DNA of 10,867 bases from Campylobacterales bacterium (lineage in GTDB: Bacteria > Campylobacterota > Campylobacteria > Campylobacterales > Thiovulaceae). Numbering within the stretch: the stretch's first letter is position 1; each line of letters opens with the position of its first letter. This document shows, in pieces, positions 1 to 5,188 of the stretch. Location: contig DTUW01000029.1 of NCBI GenBank assembly GCA_012963895.1, positions 1 to 10,867 on the forward strand, in the 5' to 3' direction. The notes under the pieces are model-generated. The model was not told the origin of the DNA and searched no databases. It was given only the letters and a program-made list of their open reading frames with translations. The position numbers and the translations under genes are program-made.

Positions 1-120
1 TACAATATCAGATAGCGATAGAAAGAGTTTGGCATTACCTGATATTCCAAAAGGACATCACCCAAAAAGTGTTAGCAATAGCCATCAGGAAAACTATACA
101 GAACAGGAATTATTACCGTT
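1..120 (+). repeat. Inverted repeat, left copy (partner at 816-935)
   Basis: This stretch aligns over 120 bases without gaps to the reverse complement of 816-935, with 21 mismatches (82.5% identity). Identity is perfect over 1-31, poor over 32-81 (19 mismatches in 50) and high again over 82-120 (2 mismatches in 39). It stops sharply at 120/121, while the left end may continue beyond the window. The two copies face each other across about 695 bases (121-815). Confidence 0.9.
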
Positions 121-142
121 CAATTTGAAATCTACTTGGTAG
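1..142 (+). pseudogene. 3' part of a second lipoprotein gene, open at the left edge, probably truncated
   Basis: An open frame enters from the left edge (first full codon at 2) and stops with TAG at 140-142. Its 46 visible codons begin TISDSDRKSL and include HQENYTE and ELLPF. They match residues about 32-70 of the lipoprotein encoded on the other strand at 446-1024, and then diverge at once into NLKSTW and a stop. The paralogue continues for about 120 more residues, so this copy is either cut short by a rearrangement at 120/121 or has a very different short end. Codons 2-121 align without gaps and the protein frame is kept, so the gene was probably functional until recently. The signal peptide and lipobox, if present, lie outside the window. 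The gene converges on the minus-strand gene at 94-435 and overlaps its last 49 bases. A short but intact lipoprotein allele is the alternative reading. Confidence 0.55.
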
Positions 143-435
143 AGTTGGTAGAAACCATCAGCTAAGGAGATTTTTATATCACTCACCCCCTTACCAAACT
201 TTTTCAGAAGCACCAAACTTGCATCAGCAACAGTAGGCATGTATAAATCGTTTTTACACTTTCTGAAATCTACTTCCATTGGAGGAGGTAAGAATACAAT
301 CATTCTAGGCAGAGACTTACAACTTTCAGGATATGGCTTTGCTAATCCTCCAAAAGATGGAGGCATAGGGACTTTTGGATTTGTTGCCAATAGAGATAGT
401 GAAGATAGAACAAATAAGGTTGCCAATCTTTTCAT
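94..435 (-). CDS. Small exported protein of unknown function with a rearranged C-terminus
   Basis: The 113-residue product has a short signal-like start (MKRLATLFVLSSLSLLA) with likely cleavage near residue 17. A proline-rich stretch follows (about 20-52, including PKVPMPPS and FLPPPM), with two cysteines at C39 and C60. No lipobox is visible, so it should be periplasmic or secreted. I do not recognise the family. An AAAGGAG ribosome-binding site lies five bases before the ATG and overlaps the stop of the upstream lipoprotein gene (gap 10 bases), so it belongs to the same transcript. Residues 106-113 are encoded inside the left inverted repeat, antisense to the lipoprotein fragment there. The native end has therefore probably been lost and replaced by read-through into rearranged DNA. 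An internal similarity (EVDFRK near 54 and QVDFK near 100) could mark a small duplication. Confidence 0.6.
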   Translation of the reverse strand: MKRLATLFVLSSLSLLATNPKVPMPPSFGGLAKPYPESCKSLPRMIVFLPPPMEVDFRKCKNDLYMPTVADASLVLLKKFGKGVSDIKISLADGFYQLYQVDFKLNGNNSCSV

Positions 436-445
436 ATTTACTCCT

Positions 446-1024
446 TTAAATTTTTAGATACATTGCTGGTGGAACCGGTGGAAAATCCCCAACTCCATTC
501 TGTATCTCCTCTTTGGTCGGTTTTCTATATGACCCTTCATCTATATCGTCATATGGATTTAGATTTGCAGGAGATGGAGGGCGAGGATAGAATTGCATCG
601 CCTTTTTCATCTCCTCTTTTAATTTCTCTTCATATTCTTGATACTGTTTCATCTTCTCCTCTTTCGATGGTCTTTCCTTTTTCTCTTCTGTTTCTGCTGT
701 TGTCGATTGCTCCATTTCGCTATCTATCTTTTGTGATTTCTCTTCTGTTTCTATATCGCTATCAGCTTCTCTTTCCTCTTCTGCACCCGGTATCTTTTGT
801 CCTGGAAAGGTGGGAAACGGTAATAGTTCATGTTCTGTATAGTTTTCCTGATGGTTACTAGAAATATCTCTTTTGTGTTGCTCTTTTGGAATATCTGATA
901 GTTTCAAACTCTTTCTATCGCTATCTGATATTGTAGGAATTTCCTCCTCGCTACAACCGCTACAACCTTGAAATAGAAAAACGGCAGTTGGGACTAACAC
1001 TATTGGAAATAGCTTTTTTATCAT
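446..1024 (-). CDS. Putative lipoprotein, Glu/Lys-rich
   Basis: The 192-residue product starts MIKKLFPIVLV and has a hydrophobic segment ending FLFQGC, a lipobox-like site with the lipidated cysteine at C21 followed by SGC. The mature part has a Ser/Asp segment (about 31-70, TISDSDRK to ELLPF), a highly charged Glu/Lys region that should form long helix or coiled coil (about 80-145), and a Pro-rich tail containing FPPVPP. I chose the ATG at 1024 over the TTG at 1030. AAGGAG is eight bases from the ATG but only two from the TTG, and the ATG forms an ATGA overlap with the stop of the gene before it, which indicates translational coupling. Residues about 31-70 are duplicated in inverted orientation at the left edge of the window. 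No known family was recognised. An envelope location is inferred from the lipobox. Confidence 0.75.
   Translation of the reverse strand: MIKKLFPIVLVPTAVFLFQGCSGCSEEEIPTISDSDRKSLKLSDIPKEQHKRDISSNHQENYTEHELLPFPTFPGQKIPGAEEEREADSDIETEEKSQKIDSEMEQSTTAETEEKKERPSKEEKMKQYQEYEEKLKEEMKKAMQFYPRPPSPANLNPYDDIDEGSYRKPTKEEIQNGVGDFPPVPPAMYLKI
816..935 (-). repeat. Inverted repeat, right copy (partner at 1-120), inside a lipoprotein gene
   Basis: This segment encodes about residues 31-70 of the lipoprotein at 446-1024 and matches 1-120 in inverted orientation (99 of 120 bases). The copy on this side continues past its inner edge into the Pro/Glu/Lys-rich part of the gene. The other copy ends in NLKSTW and a stop. 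Confidence 0.9.
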
Positions 1025-1299
1025 AAACAATTCTCCTTATCTTCGCACTCTTTTACAGACTCTGGAAAAACTGGCGGACTATCCTTTCCTCCGATAAATC
1101 CGCATAGTTCTGGGTTTTCTCTCTGATGACAATCTTTATCGTATATGTCTATATTGGGATTTTTAACCTTTTTATCCCCTACATTTTTACTATTTCCCAA
1201 ATTTTCACTATTAGCTATCTTTCCACTATTTCCAGAATCACCACTATCCCCACAACCAAATAGCAATATTGCGAAAATTATATATAAATACTTAACCAT
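1021..1299 (-). CDS. Small putative lipoprotein, Gly/Ser/Asn-rich
   Basis: The 92-residue product starts MVKYLYIIFAILLFGC, a compact lipoprotein signal with the lipidated cysteine at C16. A low-complexity linker follows (GDSGDSGNSGK, then repeated Asn/Ser/Gly) to about residue 45. The rest has four cysteines (in DCHQ, ELCGF, KECED and ENCL) and a PPVFPES motif near the end. The cysteine pairs suggest disulfides in the periplasm or at the surface. An upstream in-frame ATG at 1317 is less likely, because AAGGA lies five bases before the ATG at 1299 and the 1317 site lacks one. That Shine-Dalgarno overlaps the TAA of the preceding gene, and this gene's own stop overlaps the next start as ATGA. 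No family was recognised. Confidence 0.75.
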   Translation of the reverse strand: MVKYLYIIFAILLFGCGDSGDSGNSGKIANSENLGNSKNVGDKKVKNPNIDIYDKDCHQRENPELCGFIGGKDSPPVFPESVKECEDKENCL

Positions 1300-1307
1300 T
1301 TTTATCC

Positions 1308-1787
1308 TTAAAAACATTCATCAGGTGGAATAGTTGGAGGTATCGCTCCTGTATTGTCTGCCTCTTTACAGCTATTCTGGTTTATGTTTTCATCTGTTTG
1401 CTGAAAATAGTTTTCAAGTCCTTCTTTTATCTTCTCTTTTTCTAATTTGTTTATCTTATTTATTGCCTCCTGTTTCTCCTCTTCACTCATATCAGGGGAA
1501 TTTTCTATATCGTTTCTAACAGATTCCACAACCTCATCTATCTCATCGTTTGAAGCTGAATCTAGTTTCTCTTTTAGCTCATCTATTTTCTGTTCTGTTG
1601 TTTTGCTAATTTCAACTTTGTCAATATTGACATTGTTATTCTCTTCAATTCCACTCTCTCCACTACTACCTACATTGATATTATCAACATTTGAAACATA
1701 CTTATCTTTCCAAGAATCATCGTAATTATCTGAACAACCAAAGAACAACAAAGTTGTATATATACAGTATCCAATATATTTTTTCAC
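1308..1787 (-). CDS. Putative lipoprotein with predicted helical middle
   Basis: The 159-residue product begins at a GTG (1785-1787). The start KKYIGYCIYTTLLFFGC is a lipoprotein signal with the lipidated cysteine at C18. After an Asn/Asp/Ser-rich linker (about 20-55), residues about 60-130 are rich in Glu, Lys and Leu and should be helical, possibly a coiled coil. The tail holds one cysteine (NSCKE), then AIPPTIPPDECF. The GTG is supported by the lipobox distance; the only nearby ATG (1790-1792) is followed at once by a stop in its own frame. The gene begins 11 bases after the rdgB stop, and its TAA lies in the Shine-Dalgarno of the next lipoprotein gene. Function is unknown. It shares architecture but not obvious sequence with the two lipoproteins that follow. 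Confidence 0.75.
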   Translation of the reverse strand: MKKYIGYCIYTTLLFFGCSDNYDDSWKDKYVSNVDNINVGSSGESGIEENNNVNIDKVEISKTTEQKIDELKEKLDSASNDEIDEVVESVRNDIENSPDMSEEEKQEAINKINKLEKEKIKEGLENYFQQTDENINQNSCKEADNTGAIPPTIPPDECF

Positions 1788-1798
1788 TACATCTCTCG

Positions 1799-2398
1799 CT
1801 AATCTATATTCCTTAGCACAATTTTAGCAAGTTTCAAGGCTTTCACTCGATGGGAATATTTCTCTTTGATGTCATTTGGCAACACCCCGAGAGTTTCATT
1901 CTCTCCATCTGGAATAAAAATAGGGTCATACCCAAATCCATTGTTTCCTCTCTTTTCAGGTATTACCTTTCCATACATCCAGCCGTGGGTAGTCCAAATA
2001 TTACTATTTTTATCTACTATCGCAATAGAGGCGGTGTAGTATGCTTTCGATGAGGTAGCTCCAAGACTTTTCAGCTCCTGTATCATCTTCTCTAAATTAT
2101 CTTCACTTGAAGCATTTTCACCAGCATATCTTGCACTACATATATTGGGTTTCCAGCCGAGAGCCTCGACGGAGATACCGCTATCATCGGCTAAAACAAT
2201 TTCTGAAATACCTTTCTGTTGGAGTTTCTCAAAAACAGATTTTGCTTTGATAATTGCATTTTCCTGAAATGTTTTTCCATTCTCTGGAATTTCGAACGGG
2301 GGAATATATTCGCTATATGGAACTATTTCAAACTCTTTTAAAAATCTCTGAATTTCTCTAATTTTTCCTCTATTTGAGGTGGCTAAAACAATTTTCAT
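1799..2398 (-). CDS. rdgB: XTP/dITP diphosphatase (non-canonical purine NTP pyrophosphatase)
   Basis: The 199-residue product is a full-length member of the HAM1/RdgB family. These cytosolic enzymes hydrolyse ITP, dITP and XTP to the monophosphate and pyrophosphate, keeping deaminated purines out of DNA and RNA. Family motifs appear in order: TSNRGK at 7-12 (phosphate binding), FQENA near 44-48, the metal-binding DDSG at 71-74, SARYAG at 88-93, GNNGFGYDPIFIP at 151-163 (base recognition) and SHR at 182-184. An AGGA Shine-Dalgarno sits seven bases before the ATG. The gene lies 69 bases after petC and 11 bases before the first lipoprotein gene, so it probably shares their transcript. No functional link to the respiratory complex is implied. 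Confidence 0.95.
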   Translation of the reverse strand: MKIVLATSNRGKIREIQRFLKEFEIVPYSEYIPPFEIPENGKTFQENAIIKAKSVFEKLQQKGISEIVLADDSGISVEALGWKPNICSARYAGENASSEDNLEKMIQELKSLGATSSKAYYTASIAIVDKNSNIWTTHGWMYGKVIPEKRGNNGFGYDPIFIPDGENETLGVLPNDIKEKYSHRVKALKLAKIVLRNID

Positions 2399-2436
2399 AA
2401 ATATTCCTATACAGAAATTTTTAAAAGAGTTGGCAA

Positions 2437-2452
2437 CCCCCGCAATGGGGGG
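2437..2452 (-). terminator. Short G/C hairpin between petC and rdgB, possible weak terminator or attenuator
   Basis: CCCCC at 2437-2441 and GGGGGG at 2447-2452 can pair around a five-base loop. On the minus strand it follows the petC stop by 15 bases. Downstream there is only an interrupted T-rich stretch rather than a clean U-run, so strong termination is doubtful. It may instead set the level of rdgB and the lipoprotein genes relative to petABC. Confidence 0.35.
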
Positions 2453-2467
2453 AGGGGAGATATGGAA

Positions 2468-3313
2468 CTACTCTACTTCACTCCATACCTCTTTTTTCCA
2501 AAGGAGAGAAATTATCGCCATGAAGACTAAGAAACCTAATACATATGGAGCGAGTGCCTCTCTCTCCTCTTTCTTAGAATCTCCTATCTCTTCAAGGAAT
2601 GCAATAACTTGTTCTTCTGCCTCTTGTGTCAATCCAACTCGTGGCATTGCTGTTCCATGTAGATGTTTTTGAGGGTCGTTGATGAAAGTAGTTAGATAGT
2701 GTTCTCCTCTACTTCTAATCATCATAGATAAATCAGGAGGAGTTGAACCCATGTAGTTTGATACATCACTTGTAGCCTTGATTTTGGCATATTTCATGTT
2801 GTGACATCTACCACAAGCATCTACAAATACCTCTCTATTGGTCATCTCTTTTGGAGCGATAAATTTGAGATAGGCGATAATAGAGGCAATATCATTATCA
2901 CTCATCCAGTTGAAACTTGGCATAGGATGAACTTTTCCACCTACAAATTTATGCTCTGTTTTGGTTGCATGAGCTGGGTTTTTGATGAAATTTGCTAAGA
3001 AGTTTTCATTATATATTTTCCCAGCAGTCGATAAATCTGGCGGAACAACTCCATAACTTGCATTGGCTGATGCATTGTCGAGAGGAGCAGGATAGCCTTG
3101 TGATTTGATACTATGGCAACCGGTACAGTTTGCAACTACCAACTCTTTTCCAGTGGCAACCTCTCCTTTGCCTTGAACAGGTGGTAAATCTGAAAATTCA
3201 AAATCAGCAGGTTCTACATGAGGGTGAAAAATGGAGTGGGCGAGAGGCTCAACCCCCCAATATGTAACGAGTGTAAAGAATATGATTACCCCTAAGATTT
3301 TCAACTCTTTCAT
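2468..3313 (-). CDS. petC: Two-haem cytochrome c1 subunit of the quinol:cytochrome c oxidoreductase
   Basis: The 281-residue product has an N-terminal membrane or uncleaved signal helix (about 5-20), two c-type haem domains and a C-terminal anchor (about 255-272, ending LLWKKEVW). Haem sites are CTGCH at 63-67 and CGRCH at 167-171. Likely distal methionine ligands are M131 (HPMPSF) and M223 (AMPRVG). The two halves resemble each other (both have a PPDLS motif, at 91-95 and 192-196), consistent with internal duplication as in cytochrome c4-like proteins. Two haems is the arrangement known for Campylobacterota PetC, unlike the single-haem mitochondrial c1. The soluble part faces the periplasm and passes electrons from the Rieske protein to a cytochrome c. 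The ATG overlaps the petB stop by one base (TAATG) and a GGAGGG Shine-Dalgarno precedes it. Confidence 0.92.
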   Translation of the reverse strand: MKELKILGVIIFFTLVTYWGVEPLAHSIFHPHVEPADFEFSDLPPVQGKGEVATGKELVVANCTGCHSIKSQGYPAPLDNASANASYGVVPPDLSTAGKIYNENFLANFIKNPAHATKTEHKFVGGKVHPMPSFNWMSDNDIASIIAYLKFIAPKEMTNREVFVDACGRCHNMKYAKIKATSDVSNYMGSTPPDLSMMIRSRGEHYLTTFINDPQKHLHGTAMPRVGLTQEAEEQVIAFLEEIGDSKKEEREALAPYVLGFLVFMAIISLLWKKEVWSEVE

Positions 3314-4575
3314 TATTCACCCTCCTTATTTGAAGCTACCTTTTTAGCTTCTGCTTTTGTAACTACTGGCAGTATTAGGAATAGTAATATAAATGTGATA
3401 CTTGAAAAGAATCCAACCCAGGCATTAGTTCCTGTTGGTGGTAACTTTCCAAATATTGTCAATATTACTAAAACAACCATCATTGTCCAGAACCAACATC
3501 TAAAATATGGTCTCTGATTTGCTGGTGCAACTGTTGGACTTCTATCTAACCAAGGTAGAAGTGCAAAGATAATTTGGGCAAATCCAAATGCAGCTAGTCC
3601 TATATCAGAAGCTTTCATAGGTCCAATATCAAAGAAGAAGCCTCTAAGAACTTCATAACTCCATAAGAAATACCATTCAGGATAGATGTGTGGAGGAGTT
3701 TTCAATCCATTAGCAGGGTCGAAATTTACTGGGTCCATTGCAAAATCGTAGTGATAGAAGACCAAATAGAAGAAGAATACTAAGAAAATACTCAATACAA
3801 ATACATCTTTTGCAATAAAGACAGGCCAGAAAGGAATTACTTTGGATTGTTTTTTTCGTCCAGCGAGATATTTTCCGCTCTCCTCTTCAAAGTCTATCTC
3901 TTCACCTTTTTGGTTATTAACATGTGGAATTCTCAAAGAGTAGAAATGTAACCCGATAGCCCCCAAGATTGCTAGTGGAATAAGAAGAACATGCAACATG
4001 AAAAATCTTGTTAGAGTGGAGTCGGCTACATAGAAGTTACCTCTAATCCAGACAACCAATTCATCTCCAATAAATGGAATTCCACCAAAGATATTGGTAA
4101 TAACATAGGCAGCCCAGTAACTCATTTGTCCCCAAGGTAACATATACCCCGAAAATGCTTCGGCTGAGAAGAGGACAAATAGCAACATTCCACTAAGCCA
4201 TATCATCTCACGACCCCGCTTATATGAGCCGTAATAGATACCCGTGAACATATGGATATAGATAATCAAAAATACAACAGATGCTCCGACCCCGTGGATA
4301 TGTCTAAATAGCCAACCATATGCCACCTCTTGCATAATAGTGTAATTGACACTATCAAAAGCCATATTTACATCTGGTTTGTAATACATCAAAAGGAAAA
4401 TACCAGAGATAAGAAGCATTGAGAAAGTAAAGGCGAGAACCATTCCCATCGCCCAAAGGAAATTTATATCTTTCGGAATCCAATATTCAGTCATCAAGAC
4501 TCTATTTAGCATCTTGATATTGAGTCTCTGGTCTAGCCACTCTCCTACACTATTTGCTTTTTCAAATTTAGCCAT
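3313..4575 (-). CDS. petB: Cytochrome b subunit of the quinol:cytochrome c oxidoreductase
   Basis: The 420-residue product is an unsplit cytochrome b with about eight membrane helices, carrying both haem b groups and the quinol-oxidising and quinone-reducing sites. Histidine ligands appear as H94 and H108 (RHIHGVGAS, YIHMF) and H195 and H210 (MLHVLLIP, LHFYSLR). The first pair is 14 residues apart and the second 15, the latter spacing as in cytochrome b6. The quinol-site PEWY is at 299-302, in the part equivalent to subunit IV. A charged loop (about 222-245) separates the haem-binding core from the C-terminal helices, and a lysine-rich tail ends the protein. AAGGA precedes the ATG, and the gap after petA is 12 bases. 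Overlap with petC suggests coupled translation to fix subunit ratios. Confidence 0.95.
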   Translation of the reverse strand: MAKFEKANSVGEWLDQRLNIKMLNRVLMTEYWIPKDINFLWAMGMVLAFTFSMLLISGIFLLMYYKPDVNMAFDSVNYTIMQEVAYGWLFRHIHGVGASVVFLIIYIHMFTGIYYGSYKRGREMIWLSGMLLFVLFSAEAFSGYMLPWGQMSYWAAYVITNIFGGIPFIGDELVVWIRGNFYVADSTLTRFFMLHVLLIPLAILGAIGLHFYSLRIPHVNNQKGEEIDFEEESGKYLAGRKKQSKVIPFWPVFIAKDVFVLSIFLVFFFYLVFYHYDFAMDPVNFDPANGLKTPPHIYPEWYFLWSYEVLRGFFFDIGPMKASDIGLAAFGFAQIIFALLPWLDRSPTVAPANQRPYFRCWFWTMMVVLVILTIFGKLPPTGTNAWVGFFSSITFILLFLILPVVTKAEAKKVASNKEGE

Positions 4576-4587
4576 CTTTTATCCTTT

Positions 4588-5088
4588 TTATGAGTTAGCC
4601 ATCATCTTTTTATATTCTGGTCCCTCTTCACCCAACACAATAGAGTTACCTTTGATTGTAAATGGAGGTATATCCATTGGTCTTGGAGGAGGTCCAAAAG
4701 TATTTTCAGCATAGATATTGTATTCACCGCCGTGACAGGCACATTTGAATTTATTTTCACTCCCTTTCCATTCAGGGATACAACCCAAGTGGGTGCATAG
4801 ACCGATAACAACTGTATATCTACTACCATCAGTAGTTACAATATCTCTTTTATCGTTTGGAGTTACATCTGGTCCATGTTTCAAAAGAAAGACAGGTTTT
4901 CCTCGCCATTTTACAATACTCAATTCATTCTCTTTTAACGGAGACAAATCAACTGTTGTAAAACCAGCACTAATAACACTTGGCAACGGATCCCAAGTTC
5001 TTTTCATTGCATAGAGAGAGAAGGCGGTAGCAACCCCCGCAGTTCCCGCAAGAACTTTACCCATAAAGGCTCTTCGGTTTTTGTCCAT
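4588..5088 (-). CDS. petA: Rieske iron-sulfur subunit of the quinol:cytochrome c oxidoreductase
   Basis: The 166-residue product is a complete Rieske protein. The N-terminus carries a twin-arginine motif (RRAFMGK, 5-11) followed by a hydrophobic helix to about 27, so it should be exported folded by Tat and stay anchored by that helix. The cluster-binding motifs are CTHLGC at 98-103 and CACHGG at 116-121. By homology C98, H100, C116 and H119 bind the 2Fe-2S cluster, and C103 and C118 form the stabilising disulfide. GPPPRP at 132-137 matches the conserved Pro loop. It takes the first electron from quinol at the cytochrome b site and hands it to PetC. It is the first gene of the minus-strand cluster, with AAGGAAA upstream of the ATG, and is divergent from the exported-protein gene at 5189. 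Confidence 0.95.
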   Translation of the reverse strand: MDKNRRAFMGKVLAGTAGVATAFSLYAMKRTWDPLPSVISAGFTTVDLSPLKENELSIVKWRGKPVFLLKHGPDVTPNDKRDIVTTDGSRYTVVIGLCTHLGCIPEWKGSENKFKCACHGGEYNIYAENTFGPPPRPMDIPPFTIKGNSIVLGEEGPEYKKMMANS

Positions 5089-5188
5089 AGCGGAATTTCC
5101 TTTATTCTGAATTTTATGAAATTCTATGACAATGAATATTAAGAAAATCTAAATATTATTATTTCCAAATGTTTCAGGAGGTTTTTTG
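5089..5188. promoter_or_regulatory. Divergent promoter region between petA and the exported-protein gene
   Basis: This AT-rich 100-base gap must hold starts for both directions. On the minus strand TAGAAT (5126-5121) would give a leader of about 25 bases for petA, but no good -35 lies 16-18 bases upstream. On the plus strand TATTAT (5154-5159) is a possible -10, also without a clear -35. The exact elements are uncertain. A strong AGGAGG ribosome-binding site (5176-5181) ends the region on the plus side. Confidence 0.4.

Noticed and set aside
126..275. Twelve-base direct repeat TGAAATCTACTT at 126-137 and 264-275
   Set aside because: It encodes similar VDF residues twice in one small protein; too short to call a repeat element, though noted with that gene.
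463..861. Plus-strand open frame of 132 codons
   Set aside because: It lies wholly antisense to the lipoprotein gene at 446-1024, which has a lipobox, a ribosome-binding site and coupled neighbours; the open frame follows from that gene's Glu/Lys bias.
4602..4829. Minus-strand open frame of 75 codons inside petA
   Set aside because: Out-of-frame reading of the intact Rieske gene, with no features of its own; petA is complete and needs no frameshift.
2433..5041. Twelve-base word GCAACCCCCGCA at 2433-2444 and 5030-5041
   Set aside because: One copy is coding sequence of petA and the other is noncoding hairpin; flanks do not match, so it is probably chance.
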